From Rhodanobacteraceae bacterium (GTDB lineage: Bacteria > Acidobacteriota > Terriglobia > Terriglobales > Acidobacteriaceae): a stretch of DNA of 43,382 nucleotides. How positions within the stretch are numbered: the stretch's first letter is position 1; the number at the start of each line of letters is the position of its first letter. The position numbers and the translations under genes are program-made. The notes below the pieces were generated by a model, which was not told the DNA's origin, did not search any database, and was given only the letters and a program-made list of their open reading frames with translations. Below are positions 1 through 7,744 of the stretch, in pieces. The stretch lies in NCBI GenBank assembly GCA_025350865.1, contig JANXWZ010000028.1, forward strand, positions 1 to 43,382. The letters run 5' to 3'.

Positions 1-409
1 CGCGGATGAAGTCGTTCATCATGGCGACGCACTCGGGCGAGGCCAGGTCGATGACCTCGACGCCGTTCTCGCGCAGCCAGTCGAGCCCGCCAGGAAAGGT
101 GACAGACTCCCCAACGACGAGCGTGCGGAAGCCGAACTGGCGGACCAGGCCGCTGCAGTACCAGCAGGGCGCGAGCGTAGACACCATGATGAGATCGCGA
201 TAGCTGCGCTGGCGTCCGGCGCGGCGGAAGGCGTCGGTTTCGCCGTGGATGGACGGGTCGTTCTGCTGCACGCGGCGGTTACGGCCGGAGCTGATGAGCT
301 CGCCCTGACGGTTGAAGATAGCCGCGCCGATGGGTATGCCGCCCTCGGCAAGACCGGTGCGGGCCTCGGCGATGGCAGTCTGGAGGAGGAGCGCGGGATC
401 GAGTGTCAT
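1..409 (-). CDS. Cytosine/nucleoside deaminase, FCY1-like (3' end outside window)
   Basis: The translation from the ATG at 409 begins MTLDPALLLQTAIAEA and contains HGETDAF followed by APCWYCSG. These are the zinc-binding and catalytic signatures (H-x-E and P-C-x-x-C) of the cytidine/deoxycytidylate deaminase fold. The arrangement most resembles the small yeast-type cytosine deaminase, which hydrolyses cytosine to uracil, rather than tRNA adenosine deaminase; the substrate is inferred. The frame is open to the window edge (136 codons seen), so the C-terminus is missing. The start lies 2 nt after the stop of the upstream cytochrome gene, so the two are probably co-transcribed. A purine permease and a RidA protein close by fit a nucleobase-salvage neighbourhood. 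Confidence 0.85.
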   Translation of the reverse strand, partial: MTLDPALLLQTAIAEARTGLAEGGIPIGAAIFNRQGELISSGRNRRVQQNDPSIHGETDAFRRAGRQRSYRDLIMVSTLAPCWYCSGLVRQFGFRTLVVGESVTFPGGLDWLRENGVEVIDLASPECVAMMNDFIR

Positions 410-411
410 CG

Positions 412-1311
412 CTATTTCTTCCTCGTGCCTTCGGTGAAGGTCTGGAAGTATGCGGTGAGCGCGGCTAGCGTCGCGGCGTCGTAGCTGGGGTTCCCTTCCA
501 TGTGTGCGTGCGGGTCAACTGATTTCGGGTTGACCGTGTAGCGCTCGAAATACTTTGGCTGTTCCCGCGACAGGAGCGCGAGAATGCGCCAGTCGCGGCC
601 CGACTTGTAGCCGCCGATATCGTTTGCAAAGTGGCAGCGAAGGCAGTTCTGTCTCGCAATGGTGAAGCCCTGCATCACCGGGGACTCGGGCGCGTAACTA
701 CCGTGCGGAGCAAGCGGGCCGTAGGTGGCGGCGACGGTGTTGAGATTGATCCGCTCGATGTTGGCGGGAAGCTGTGGCTCTTCCTCATGCGACAAAACCT
801 TGTAGCGCGGAACGTAGTTGGCGTGCGTGATGAAGTAGGGGCCGGGGTCATACTCGTGGGTCTGCTTTGCCCAGGCCGCGGGGCGCACGCCGTTGATCTG
901 CATCGCGAAGATGGGGTAGTGCGCGGCGATGTAGTCGGCGGGGTAGTGGGAGCGGTAATGATCGGTGCAGAGAGCATCGATAAGGTCCGCTGCGGGCAAT
1001 GCACCGAGAGCCCTGGCGAGTTCGTCGAGCGGGATGCCGGTAATTTTGACGCCGCGCGACTTCGTATCGGCGAAGTTTGCATCGTTCTGGATGGTGGTGG
1101 TGATCAGCGGCAGCTTTGCAAGTTCAGCATAGGAGACATAGCCGACAGCGCCGGGCTGGAGACCCGCGATCATGCCTGTGACTTCGAGATCGTCAGCGGC
1201 GTGGCGCGTGGGGGAGAGTGTGAGCTTTCCGATCGGCCGGGCTTGCGAACGCAACGGCAGCACCGAAAGACAGAGGGCGACAAGGCATACAGCGAACCGG
1301 CGGGGAGCCAT
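412..1311 (-). CDS. Secreted monohaem cytochrome c with SUOX-like N-terminal domain
   Basis: This is a 299-residue protein with an N-terminal signal peptide ending near residue 25. Residues about 40-190 resemble the oxidoreductase molybdopterin-binding (sulfite-oxidase-like) fold, for example the stretch GVKITGIPLDELARALG. I cannot identify an essential Moco-ligating Cys, so cofactor binding is doubtful. The C-terminal part is a class I cytochrome c: C223-L-R-C226-H227 binds haem and Met271 in HMEGNPSY is the likely sixth ligand. It probably works in the periplasm as an electron carrier or redox enzyme. It is the first gene of a minus-strand pair with the deaminase. The 60 nt before it are shared with the divergent ridA-like gene. 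The fusion call is from motif reading only. Confidence 0.75.
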   Translation of the reverse strand: MAPRRFAVCLVALCLSVLPLRSQARPIGKLTLSPTRHAADDLEVTGMIAGLQPGAVGYVSYAELAKLPLITTTIQNDANFADTKSRGVKITGIPLDELARALGALPAADLIDALCTDHYRSHYPADYIAAHYPIFAMQINGVRPAAWAKQTHEYDPGPYFITHANYVPRYKVLSHEEEPQLPANIERINLNTVAATYGPLAPHGSYAPESPVMQGFTIARQNCLRCHFANDIGGYKSGRDWRILALLSREQPKYFERYTVNPKSVDPHAHMEGNPSYDAATLAALTAYFQTFTEGTRKK

Positions 1312-1371
1312 AAGGGAATCCTAAAGCAAGCAGCGGCGCGACGGGCGCAGCAACGTGATACATTTTGCGAA

Positions 1372-1833
1372 ATGACTCCTGAATTGCGTCTCGTGGAACT
1401 TGGACTGGAACTTCCTGCGCCGCCTGTAATGGGCGGCAACTATATCTCGGCCAAGACGGTCGGGCGGATGGTCTACCTTTCAGGTTGCGTCTCGTCTGGT
1501 CCGGACGGCGTGATCACCGGGACCGTCGGCGCGGATCGCACCGTGGAAGAAGGCTACGCTGCGGCTCGAGCCTGTGGGCTGACACAGCTTGCGGTGCTGA
1601 AGAAACACCTCGGCTCGCTGGATGCCATTGCGGAAATTGTCGGGGTCAACGGCTACGTCAACGCAGTCAATGAATTCGCCGAGCCGCCGAAGGTCATCGA
1701 CGGCTTTTCCGACTTGATGGTCGAGGTCTTCGGCCATGCCGGGCGTCACGTGCGTGCGGCGATTGGCGTCAACTCGCTGCCGCGCAACGCCCTGGTGGAG
1801 GTCCAGATGACGGTGCGGATCGTTCTCCCCTAA
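1372..1833 (+). CDS. RidA/YjgF family enamine/imine deaminase-like protein
   Basis: From the ATG at 1372 this is 153 residues. The pattern GNYISAKTVGRMVYLSGCVS, followed by an AAxACxLxQLAVLKKHLGSLD helix and a C-terminal AAIGVNSLPRNALVEVQMTV, is characteristic of the RidA (YjgF/YER057c/UK114) family. Its members hydrolyse reactive enamine/imine intermediates or have related roles. The conserved Arg of RidA (usually in the R-A-A-x-G-V-x-x-L-P region) is present as VRAAIGVNSLP. An upstream open extension of the same frame overlaps the cytochrome gene and is not used. The stop codon overlaps that of the convergent permease by 3 to 4 nt. Confidence 0.9.
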   Translation: MTPELRLVELGLELPAPPVMGGNYISAKTVGRMVYLSGCVSSGPDGVITGTVGADRTVEEGYAAARACGLTQLAVLKKHLGSLDAIAEIVGVNGYVNAVNEFAEPPKVIDGFSDLMVEVFGHAGRHVRAAIGVNSLPRNALVEVQMTVRIVLP

Positions 1834-3134
1834 ACGGCCATGTAAATCAGCCGAACCAGGAACAGCACGGCCAGCACATAGAGCATCCAGCGCTTGCGTG
1901 AGCCGCGCCCGGTTGTGAGTTCCAGAATCGCATAGGTCACGATTCCCAGCGACAAGCCGGTCGCGATGGAATATGTAAGCGGAATAGTCACAATTGTGAG
2001 AAAGGCGGGGATAGCGATGCGCGGCTCGTCCCATGTGATGTGGCCCACGCATCCGACCATCAGCGCGCCTACCAGGATCAGCGCCGGAGCGGTGGCGAAC
2101 GTGGGGATAGCGCCTATGACCGGAGCGATGAATAGCGCGAGCAGGAAGAGGATCCCCGTCGTAATCGCGGTAACGCCGGTGCGACCGCCGGCCGCGACAC
2201 CCGCCGCCGACTCGATATAACTTGTAACAGTCGATGTTCCGAGCAGCGAGCCAGCCACGGTTGCGCTGGCATCGGCGAAGAAGATGCGGTTCAGCTTGGG
2301 GATTGCTCCGTCAGGACGGATGAGGCCTGCACGCTCCGTGACCGCGACCAGAGTCCCGATGTTGTCGAAGAGATCGACGAAAAGGAACACAAAGATAATT
2401 TCGACGATCTTGAGTCCGACTGCGCCGCGGATGTCGAGTTGTCCGGCCGTCTTCGCAAGATCGCTGAAGTGGACGGGCATCGGATGCCACTGGACCTGAC
2501 CGAACGCAATCCCAACTGCCATCGTCGCCAGGACGCCGATCAACATGGACGCCTTCACGCGCAGAACCTGCAGGATTGCGATGATCAGAATTCCGAGGCA
2601 GGCGAGCGCGGTTGCAGGGTTATGAAGGTTGCCGAGCGTCACGGTGGTTGCAGGGGATGGCACGATGATGCCGGAGTTTCGCAAACCGATGAACGCGATG
2701 AAGAGTCCAATACCACCCGCCACTGCCGCGTGCAGTTCCTTGGGGATGGCCGCGACCAGTTGCTGGCGCAGACCTGTCACGGTAAGCAGCAGAAAGAGAA
2801 TGCCGGACAGGAATACCGCGCCCAGCGCAGTCTGCCAGTGCACGCCCATCCCTTTGACGACCGTGTAGGTGAAGTACGCGTTCAGCCCCATGCCGGGCGC
2901 AAGCGCCAGCGGCAGGTTGGCCAGCGCACCCATCATGATGGACCCGAAGGCCGCGCACAGGCAGGTGGCAATCGTCACCGCGCCCACCGGCATCCCCGTC
3001 TCACTCAGGATCGCGGGGTTGACGAAGATGATGTATGCCATCGTGACGAAGGTCGTGATGCCGGCGAGGATCTCGGTGCGCCAGGTGGTCTGGTGCTCGG
3101 CGAAGGCAAAGTATCGTTCCAGAACCAGGCGCAT
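1830..3134 (-). CDS. AzgA-type adenine/guanine/hypoxanthine permease (NCS2)
   Basis: This is a polytopic membrane protein of 434 residues with about 12-13 hydrophobic segments. It opens MRLVLERYFAFAEHQTTWRT then ILAGITTFVTMAYIIFVNP, and contains APGMGLNAYFTYTV and FVDLFDNIGTLVAV. These are hallmarks of the AzgA/GhxP/PbuG branch of proton-coupled purine nucleobase transporters. The ATG at 3134 gives the family-typical N-terminus; an in-frame TTG at 3146 would add four residues. No clear purine riboswitch is visible upstream. It converges on the RidA gene with overlapping stop codons. Confidence 0.92.
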   Translation of the reverse strand: MRLVLERYFAFAEHQTTWRTEILAGITTFVTMAYIIFVNPAILSETGMPVGAVTIATCLCAAFGSIMMGALANLPLALAPGMGLNAYFTYTVVKGMGVHWQTALGAVFLSGILFLLLTVTGLRQQLVAAIPKELHAAVAGGIGLFIAFIGLRNSGIIVPSPATTVTLGNLHNPATALACLGILIIAILQVLRVKASMLIGVLATMAVGIAFGQVQWHPMPVHFSDLAKTAGQLDIRGAVGLKIVEIIFVFLFVDLFDNIGTLVAVTERAGLIRPDGAIPKLNRIFFADASATVAGSLLGTSTVTSYIESAAGVAAGGRTGVTAITTGILFLLALFIAPVIGAIPTFATAPALILVGALMVGCVGHITWDEPRIAIPAFLTIVTIPLTYSIATGLSLGIVTYAILELTTGRGSRKRWMLYVLAVLFLVRLIYMAV

Positions 3135-3195
3135 AAGCGGGGGCAACTTTCAGGGTGAAGGGGTTGCTTCCAGCATAGCCTGAAGAGTACAAAAA

Positions 3196-3260
3196 GTGAC
3201 CACGGATTCTCACGGATTGAATAGGTTTGATCCGTGTCATCCGTGAGAATCCGTGGTTAC
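3196..3260. repeat. 22-bp inverted repeat, candidate terminator or dispersed palindrome
   Basis: The arms 3196-3217 and 3239-3260 are complementary over 22 bp with one mismatch (core ACCACGGATTCTCACGGAT), separated by 21 nt that hold a third partial copy of ATCCGTG. It lies just after the stop of the tauE-like gene and before the permease, so it could end the sulfur operon. No U-tract follows, so a REP-like repeat is as likely as an intrinsic terminator. Confidence 0.8.
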
Positions 3261-3267
3261 TCTCGTC

Positions 3268-4032
3268 TTACTTGTGCGTGGCGGCGACGACCTGCGTGTA
3301 GATGAATTGCGACCCAATGATGAGCAGCCAGATCCACAGCGCGAACCGTAGTGGGCGCTTGGGAATCCACTTTGCTGCGACTGTGCCGACGATGACGCCG
3401 CCAAAGCCGCCGATGACCAGGTGCTTCAACAGGGCAGAACTGGCGCCGCTGATAAAGCCGTGCGCCCCGCTTCCGACCAGCGACAGGATGAAGCCGAACA
3501 GGATGTCGGTGCCCACCACCGTTGCCGGAAGCAGAGGCGTAAGGCCGAGCAGCGCCGCACTGCCTAGTGCTCCCGCGCCGGCCGAGGAGAAGCCTACCTC
3601 TGCGCCTACCGGAAACATGAGCCATGGAAGGATGTGGCTACGATCTTTTGTGGGACCTTCTTTGCGCTCTGGCCGAAAGGAAAACGCAATCTGCCAGAGA
3701 GCCGTAAACACCAGCACCACGCCCAACAAGGCGTTCAACAACATCTGCGGACCGTGGGTCGCGAGACTCTTCAGAACGTACGAACCCAGCAGTACACCAG
3801 GCAACCCGCCCAGCAGCATATAGCCCAGCACACGCCACGAGACCTGCTTGCGCATGATCTGCGAGGGGACCAGCACAAGCTTTACAGCAGCTGAAAACGC
3901 CAGCCCGGTGGACACCGCGACGGAAGCCGGCACGCCGAGAAAAAGGATGAGCAGCGGCGTCGTAATGGTGCCCGCGCCGACGCCCGTGAGCGCGATAAAC
4001 ACAGCGATGATAAAGCCTATTGCGTATTCCAT
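3268..4032 (-). CDS. TauE/SafE family sulfite/sulfonate exporter-like permease
   Basis: From the ATG at 4032 (MEYAIGFIIAVFIALTGVGAG) this is 254 residues with about eight membrane segments. It shows the family pattern of an early GVGAGTITTPLL loop and a second half GFSSAGAGALGSAALLGLTPLLP. The TauE/SafE family (DUF81) includes exporters of sulfite, sulfoacetate and related anions. The gene follows cysH by 70 nt on the same strand, so it is probably the last gene of the sulfate-assimilation operon, where it could carry sulfur oxyanions. A longer open frame upstream overlaps cysH and lacks membrane-protein character, so it was rejected as the start. Confidence 0.88.
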   Translation of the reverse strand: MEYAIGFIIAVFIALTGVGAGTITTPLLILFLGVPASVAVSTGLAFSAAVKLVLVPSQIMRKQVSWRVLGYMLLGGLPGVLLGSYVLKSLATHGPQMLLNALLGVVLVFTALWQIAFSFRPERKEGPTKDRSHILPWLMFPVGAEVGFSSAGAGALGSAALLGLTPLLPATVVGTDILFGFILSLVGSGAHGFISGASSALLKHLVIGGFGGVIVGTVAAKWIPKRPLRFALWIWLLIIGSQFIYTQVVAATHK

Positions 4033-4102
4033 AAGATCCAAGGGTTCGGGATAGAAGAGCAAATACAGAGAATCTGACTGCGCCAGAATGACGGCTGCGG
4101 GG

Positions 4103-4813
4103 CTAACTTGTTGCGGGTTGGATGTGGATGCCGCACTCGACCTTGCGGCCCGCCCAGCGGCCGGAGCGCGGATCGTTGGGATCGGTTGGGATGGAGGTGC
4201 AGGGCTCGCAGCCGATGCTGGAAAAGCCGAGATCGTAGAGCGGCAGCAGCGGAATGTCGAAGAGGGCGCAAAGTTCCCACACGTCGCGTGTGGTCCAGTC
4301 GGCGAAGGGGCTGAGCTTGCGTACGGTGACGCCGCCGGGCAGTGCGAAATCGGCTGCTTCTTCAAGGGCTGCGCGGCTGCGAGCCTGTTCGCGGCGCAGA
4401 CCGGTGAGCCAGACTTTGTAGTTGGCCACGGCAGCAAACAACGGCTCAACCTTGCGCAGCTGGCAGCAGCGATCCGGAGCGGTCTGGTTGAGAATGCCGA
4501 ACTCGGCTTCCTGCTCCGCCACAGTCTTCGCTGGGATCAGGTTGGTCAGATTCAGCCCCCACTCGGCTGAGATTTTGTCGCGATAGGCATAGGTCTCGGC
4601 GAAGTGGTAGCCAGTGTCGAGAAAGAGCACGGGGATGTTCGGCTGAAGCTCGCGAGTGAGGTGAAGCAGCAGTACATCCTCAGCCTGAAAGCTGCAGGTG
4701 ATGCAGGCGTCCGGCTCTGCAGCTAGCTCGCGGGAGAGAAGTGTGCGCACGTGGATCAGCCGATCTTGAAGCACAGGGCGCAGCGGAGCCGTATTTGTAA
4801 CAGTCGAAGTCAA
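4103..4813 (-). CDS. cysH: Adenylyl-sulfate (APS) reductase, 4Fe-4S type
   Basis: This is a 236-residue assimilatory APS/PAPS reductase. It carries the paired cysteines C116-C117 (RCCQLRK) and C202/C205 (IGCEPCT) that bind a [4Fe-4S] cluster, and the catalytic C227 in ECGIH. The four cluster cysteines mark the type that normally reduces APS directly to sulfite with thioredoxin, rather than the cluster-free PAPS type. Its ATG overlaps the cysN stop (ATGA), so translation is probably coupled. It completes the route sulfate to APS to sulfite encoded by cysD, cysN and cysH, without need of an APS kinase. Confidence 0.95.
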   Translation of the reverse strand: MTSTVTNTAPLRPVLQDRLIHVRTLLSRELAAEPDACITCSFQAEDVLLLHLTRELQPNIPVLFLDTGYHFAETYAYRDKISAEWGLNLTNLIPAKTVAEQEAEFGILNQTAPDRCCQLRKVEPLFAAVANYKVWLTGLRREQARSRAALEEAADFALPGGVTVRKLSPFADWTTRDVWELCALFDIPLLPLYDLGFSSIGCEPCTSIPTDPNDPRSGRWAGRKVECGIHIQPATS

Positions 4814-6456
4814 TGGATTGAGTCTCCGATCAGAATATCGTGCACTTCCAGGAACTTGATCAACTCATCCACGCTTGCGATTGCGGCATGATGTCCTGCA
4901 ACCGTTACACTTTGCGTCTCCGCGACAGTGTGCGTGAGGACCAGCGCCCCGGCCGCCGACATGGCTGCCATCGTCTCCGCACTCGCCGTATCCGGCCGCA
5001 AAACCGCAGCGCCGCGCACGAATAACGCCCGCTCCACATCGTCGGCAAACGCGACCGGCCCCGACAGTTCCACATACGCGCCAGAATGACGCCAGCGGTT
5101 TGCGCGCTCTTCCAGAGACACCGGCCCGGAAGCCGAACGCAGCCCCGTCGCAACGGGCACCGCGTCGCGGATCATGCCCGCAGCGGCGGTAGCATTCGTC
5201 ACCGGATCGATCAGCACAAAACTGCCCGTGATACGGCTGGATGCGTAGCGGTCGACAGCGAGCGGCTGTACCGATTCAATCTCGACCACGCCGATCCCGT
5301 TGAGCGTCAGGGTTGAAGCCGGCTGATGCTCCAGCGTCGCAATGTCGAGCCGATAGCCAACTGACTTTACCTGCGCGTGCACTGTGCGGCTCGTATGCTT
5401 CAGCAGATAGCGGCGGTTCAATTCCAGCGGGTTCTGGTCCATCCATACGAGCGATGCAGTCAGGTTTGTCGTCACGACGGAGGCCGACTCGGGCGAGACC
5501 AGAATGTCTCCACGGCTTACGTCAATCTCGTCTTCGAGGGTCAGCGTTACGGACTGAGGCGCATACGCCTGCTGCAGCTCGCCATCGAAGGTGACGATGG
5601 ACTTGACCTTGCTGGTCCGCCGCGAGGGTAGCGCCATGATGGCGTCGCCGGGGCGAATCGTACCGGCGGCAATCTGTCCGGCAAAGCCGCGAAAGTCCAG
5701 ATTCGGACGCAACACACGTTGCACCGCGAGCCGAAAGGGCGCGTCGGCCCTGGCGTCGGCGGCCGGAACGCTCTCCAACAGCTGCAGCAGCGAGGGGCCG
5801 TGATACCAGGGCATCGCGAGCGTCGAATGCACGACGTTGTCGCCGGTAAGCGCGCTCACTGGCACAAAATAAATATTCGCCGGCTTCAGCTCGCCAAGCT
5901 CATCGAAGAACGCCGTGAAGTCCCTGCGGATCGCCTCGAACACCCCCTCGTCATATCCGACGAGGTCCATCTTGTTGATGGCCACAAGTACATGCGGAAC
6001 GCCGAGCAACGCGGTAATGCAGGCGTGGCGGCGCGACTGGATCAGCACACCTTTACGGGCATCCACCAGCACAATCGCCAGCGAGGCAGTCGAGGCCCCC
6101 GTGGCCATGTTGCGCGTGTACTGCTCATGGCCCGGCGTATCGGCGATGATGAACTTACGCCGCTCGGTGGAGAAGTAGCGATAGGCCACATCGATCGTGA
6201 TGCCCTGCTCGCGTTCTGCACGCAGTCCATCGGTCAGCAGCGCCAGGTCGAGCACCCCCGGCGCGGTCGTTCCCTTGCCTTCAATAGATTTCAGGTTGTC
6301 TTCGTAGACGCTCTTGGTGTCGTAGAGCAGCCGCCCGATCAGCGTCGATTTGCCGTCGTCCACGCTGCCGGCGGTGGAGAAGCGCAGCAGGTCGCGCGAG
6401 CTGTCCTCGGCCAGATAGGCCTCAATCGAAAATGTGTTGGGGGCGAGAGTCGCCAT
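4810..6456 (-). CDS. cysN: Sulfate adenylyltransferase subunit 1 (GTPase) with degenerate APS-kinase-like tail
   Basis: This 548-residue protein is the GTPase subunit that drives APS synthesis with CysD. It has the P-loop G30-SVDDGKST, the G3 motif D106-TPGH and the G4 motif N161-KMD, followed by EF-Tu-like beta-barrel domains to about residue 430. Residues 446-548 form an extra domain. Its start (VSLEERANRWRHSGAYVELS, then ALFVRG and VLRPD) lines up with the start of CysC in CysN-CysC fusions, but the Walker A motif of APS kinase is absent. The ATG at 6456 overlaps the cysD stop (TAATG); a longer frame upstream runs into cysD and is not used. The enzyme is cytoplasmic. Confidence 0.95.
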   Translation of the reverse strand: MATLAPNTFSIEAYLAEDSSRDLLRFSTAGSVDDGKSTLIGRLLYDTKSVYEDNLKSIEGKGTTAPGVLDLALLTDGLRAEREQGITIDVAYRYFSTERRKFIIADTPGHEQYTRNMATGASTASLAIVLVDARKGVLIQSRRHACITALLGVPHVLVAINKMDLVGYDEGVFEAIRRDFTAFFDELGELKPANIYFVPVSALTGDNVVHSTLAMPWYHGPSLLQLLESVPAADARADAPFRLAVQRVLRPNLDFRGFAGQIAAGTIRPGDAIMALPSRRTSKVKSIVTFDGELQQAYAPQSVTLTLEDEIDVSRGDILVSPESASVVTTNLTASLVWMDQNPLELNRRYLLKHTSRTVHAQVKSVGYRLDIATLEHQPASTLTLNGIGVVEIESVQPLAVDRYASSRITGSFVLIDPVTNATAAAGMIRDAVPVATGLRSASGPVSLEERANRWRHSGAYVELSGPVAFADDVERALFVRGAAVLRPDTASAETMAAMSAAGALVLTHTVAETQSVTVAGHHAAIASVDELIKFLEVHDILIGDSIH

Positions 6457-7370
6457 TAGAAGTAGCCCTCCCGCTTCTTCAATTCCATGGAACCTTCCTG
6501 GTCGTGATCGATGACGCGATTGGCGCGCTCCGACTCCTTGAAGCCCATCAGCTCCGCGATGATCTTGGGCAGCGTATCGGCGTCTGAGCGGATCGCACCC
6601 GTACATGGGCTGCAGCCCAGCGACCGCAGCCGCGACTTCACCATCTGCGGCTTCTCGCCAAGTCGCGCTACGAAAGATTGCTCAATCGGCAGCAGCGTTT
6701 CGCCGCGTACATACATCGGGCGTTCCTTCGCGTAATAGAGGTCCACAATTGGGATATTTTCCTGATAGATGTACTGCCACACATCCATCTCGGTCCAGTT
6801 CGACAGCGGGAACACGCGGATCGATTCGCCTGGGTGAATGCGCGAGTTGTACAGATTCCAAAGCTCGGGGCGCTGGTTTTTAGGATCCCACTGCCCTGCT
6901 TTGTCTCTAAAGGAATAGATGCGTTCCTTGGCGCGGGATTTCTCCTCATCGCGCCGGGCCCCGCCGAAAGCGGCGTTGAAGCCGTAATGGTTCAGCCCAT
7001 CGAGGAGCGCCTGCGTCTTCAGCAGACCGCAGCAACGTTTGGTGTCGAGCGCGATGGGATTCGTTCCAGCCGCAATCGCTGGCTCATTGCGCCACACCAG
7101 CAACTCAGCACCCACAGAGGCCGCCATCTTGTCGCGGAAGTCGATCATCTCCCGGAACTTGAAGCCAGTATCGATATGCAGCAGCGGAAACGGGATAGGC
7201 GCGGGATAGAACGCCTTCTGCGCCAGCCGCAGCATCACGGTTGAATCCTTGCCGATGGAATACAGCATCACGGGCCGCTCGAACTCCGACGCAACCTCGC
7301 GCAGGATATGGATGCTCTCGGCTTCAAGCAATTCGAGATGCGTAAGCGTAGTTGCTGCGGCTGCGGACAT
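6456..7370 (-). CDS. cysD: Sulfate adenylyltransferase subunit 2
   Basis: This 304-residue catalytic subunit of ATP sulfurylase belongs to the PAPS-reductase/N-type ATP pyrophosphatase fold. The PP-loop is [13 protein letters not shown], with [11 protein letters not shown], an [12 protein letters not shown] segment and the C-terminal LKKREGYF typical of CysD. The chosen ATG at 7370 has GGAG 5 nt upstream; an in-frame start at 7403 lacks such a site. It is the first enzyme gene of cysD-cysN-cysH. Its Shine-Dalgarno and start codon can pair with the upstream cysteine-rich leader frame, which suggests translational control by cysteine supply. Confidence 0.96.
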   Translation of the reverse strand: MSAAAATTLTHLELLEAESIHILREVASEFERPVMLYSIGKDSTVMLRLAQKAFYPAPIPFPLLHIDTGFKFREMIDFRDKMAASVGAELLVWRNEPAIAAGTNPIALDTKRCCGLLKTQALLDGLNHYGFNAAFGGARRDEEKSRAKERIYSFRDKAGQWDPKNQRPELWNLYNSRIHPGESIRVFPLSNWTEMDVWQYIYQENIPIVDLYYAKERPMYVRGETLLPIEQSFVARLGEKPQMVKSRLRSLGCSPCTGAIRSDADTLPKIIAELMGFKESERANRVIDHDQEGSMELKKREGYF

Positions 7371-7544
7371 CGTTACTCCAGGGGAGCCAGCGAGGGGATA
7401 CATCCAGTTTAGATGATGCGATGGGGGAGAGAGTGCGGCGAATCGAGATTGCTCGCATTAGCGCATCTGACAACAGGCTTGGGAACACGGCAGCTCAACG
7501 TCGGAGGGACAACAGCAACGGTGCTGGCGGGAGTAACGCATGTC
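7366..7544 (-). promoter_or_regulatory. Candidate cysteine-responsive translational attenuator of cysD
   Basis: On the minus-strand transcript, GACAT-G-CGTTACTCC (7544-7530: last bases before the leader start codon through codon 4) is complementary to GGAGTAACG-ATGTC (7379-7366: cysD Shine-Dalgarno and start codon). That is 9 plus 5 base pairs with a single bulged G. The pairing would hide the cysD start. A ribosome halted on codons 9-11 of the leader would cover about codons 4-13 and should interfere with the pairing. A small CTCC/GGAG hairpin beside the cysD site may add to the effect. The base complementarity is observed; the mechanism is inferred. Confidence 0.6.
7458..7541 (-). CDS. Cysteine-rich leader peptide of the cys operon
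   Basis: This 27-codon frame starts at ATG 7541 with GAGG 5 nt upstream and ends at TAA. The peptide begins MRYSRQHRCCCP and ends PCSQACCQMR, so 6 of 27 residues are Cys, including a Cys-Cys-Cys run at codons 9-11 (TGC TGT TGT) and a Cys-Cys pair at 23-24. It lies 87 nt before cysD on the same strand. Short polycysteine leaders that stall ribosomes when Cys-tRNA is scarce are known before sulfur genes in mycobacteria. The same role is inferred here from composition, position and the RNA pairing described separately. It is too short for ordinary gene callers. Confidence 0.75.
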   Translation of the reverse strand: MRYSRQHRCCCPSDVELPCSQACCQMR

Positions 7545-7552
7545 GTCCTCTA

Positions 7553-7581
7553 AGCCTAACAAAGCACAGGGGGGCTAGCAA
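7553..7581 (-). promoter_or_regulatory. Weak candidate sigma-70 promoter for the cys leader and operon
   Basis: Read on the minus strand, TTGCTA (7581-7576) and TAGGCT (7558-7553) are 17 nt apart, matching the -35 and -10 consensus at four and three positions. The implied start near 7546 would give an almost leaderless transcript. This is a weak match and other starts are possible. Confidence 0.25.
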
Positions 7582-7666
7582 CCTGAGGCGAAAGCGGCCG
7601 TCGCCCACCGAAGCAGCCGTGATCTGATTCCACCGTTCCTTCCTTCACCCATCGCCGTACCGGGGA

Positions 7667-7675
7667 TGCTACTCT
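7667..7675 (+). promoter_or_regulatory. Candidate extended -10 element before the GH20 gene
   Basis: TGCTACTCT fits an extended -10 pattern (TG-N-TANNNT) about 70 nt before the GH20 start. The 15-mer ATGCTAC(T/C)CTGCTGC around it recurs with one mismatch before glpK. No convincing -35 is seen. Confidence 0.3.
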
Positions 7676-7744
7676 GCTGCCGAAGGGAAAAGCGCCACAA
7701 ACACGCTGTCGGGCTGTGGCTCGACCCTGAACGGAGATTGATCG

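Noticed and set aside
1340..1371. Arg-Cys-Cys on the minus strand before the cytochrome gene
   Set aside because: Only two Cys, the frame is long and unrelated, and no short leader with start and stop fits.
4033..4449. N-terminal extension of the tauE-like gene
   Set aside because: It lies wholly or largely over cysH in another frame, is low in hydrophobicity and does not resemble the family; ATG 4032 fits the usual start.
7371..7744. SAM or other sulfur riboswitch before cysD
   Set aside because: No SAM-I or SAM-II core could be recognised; the leader-peptide model explains the region better.
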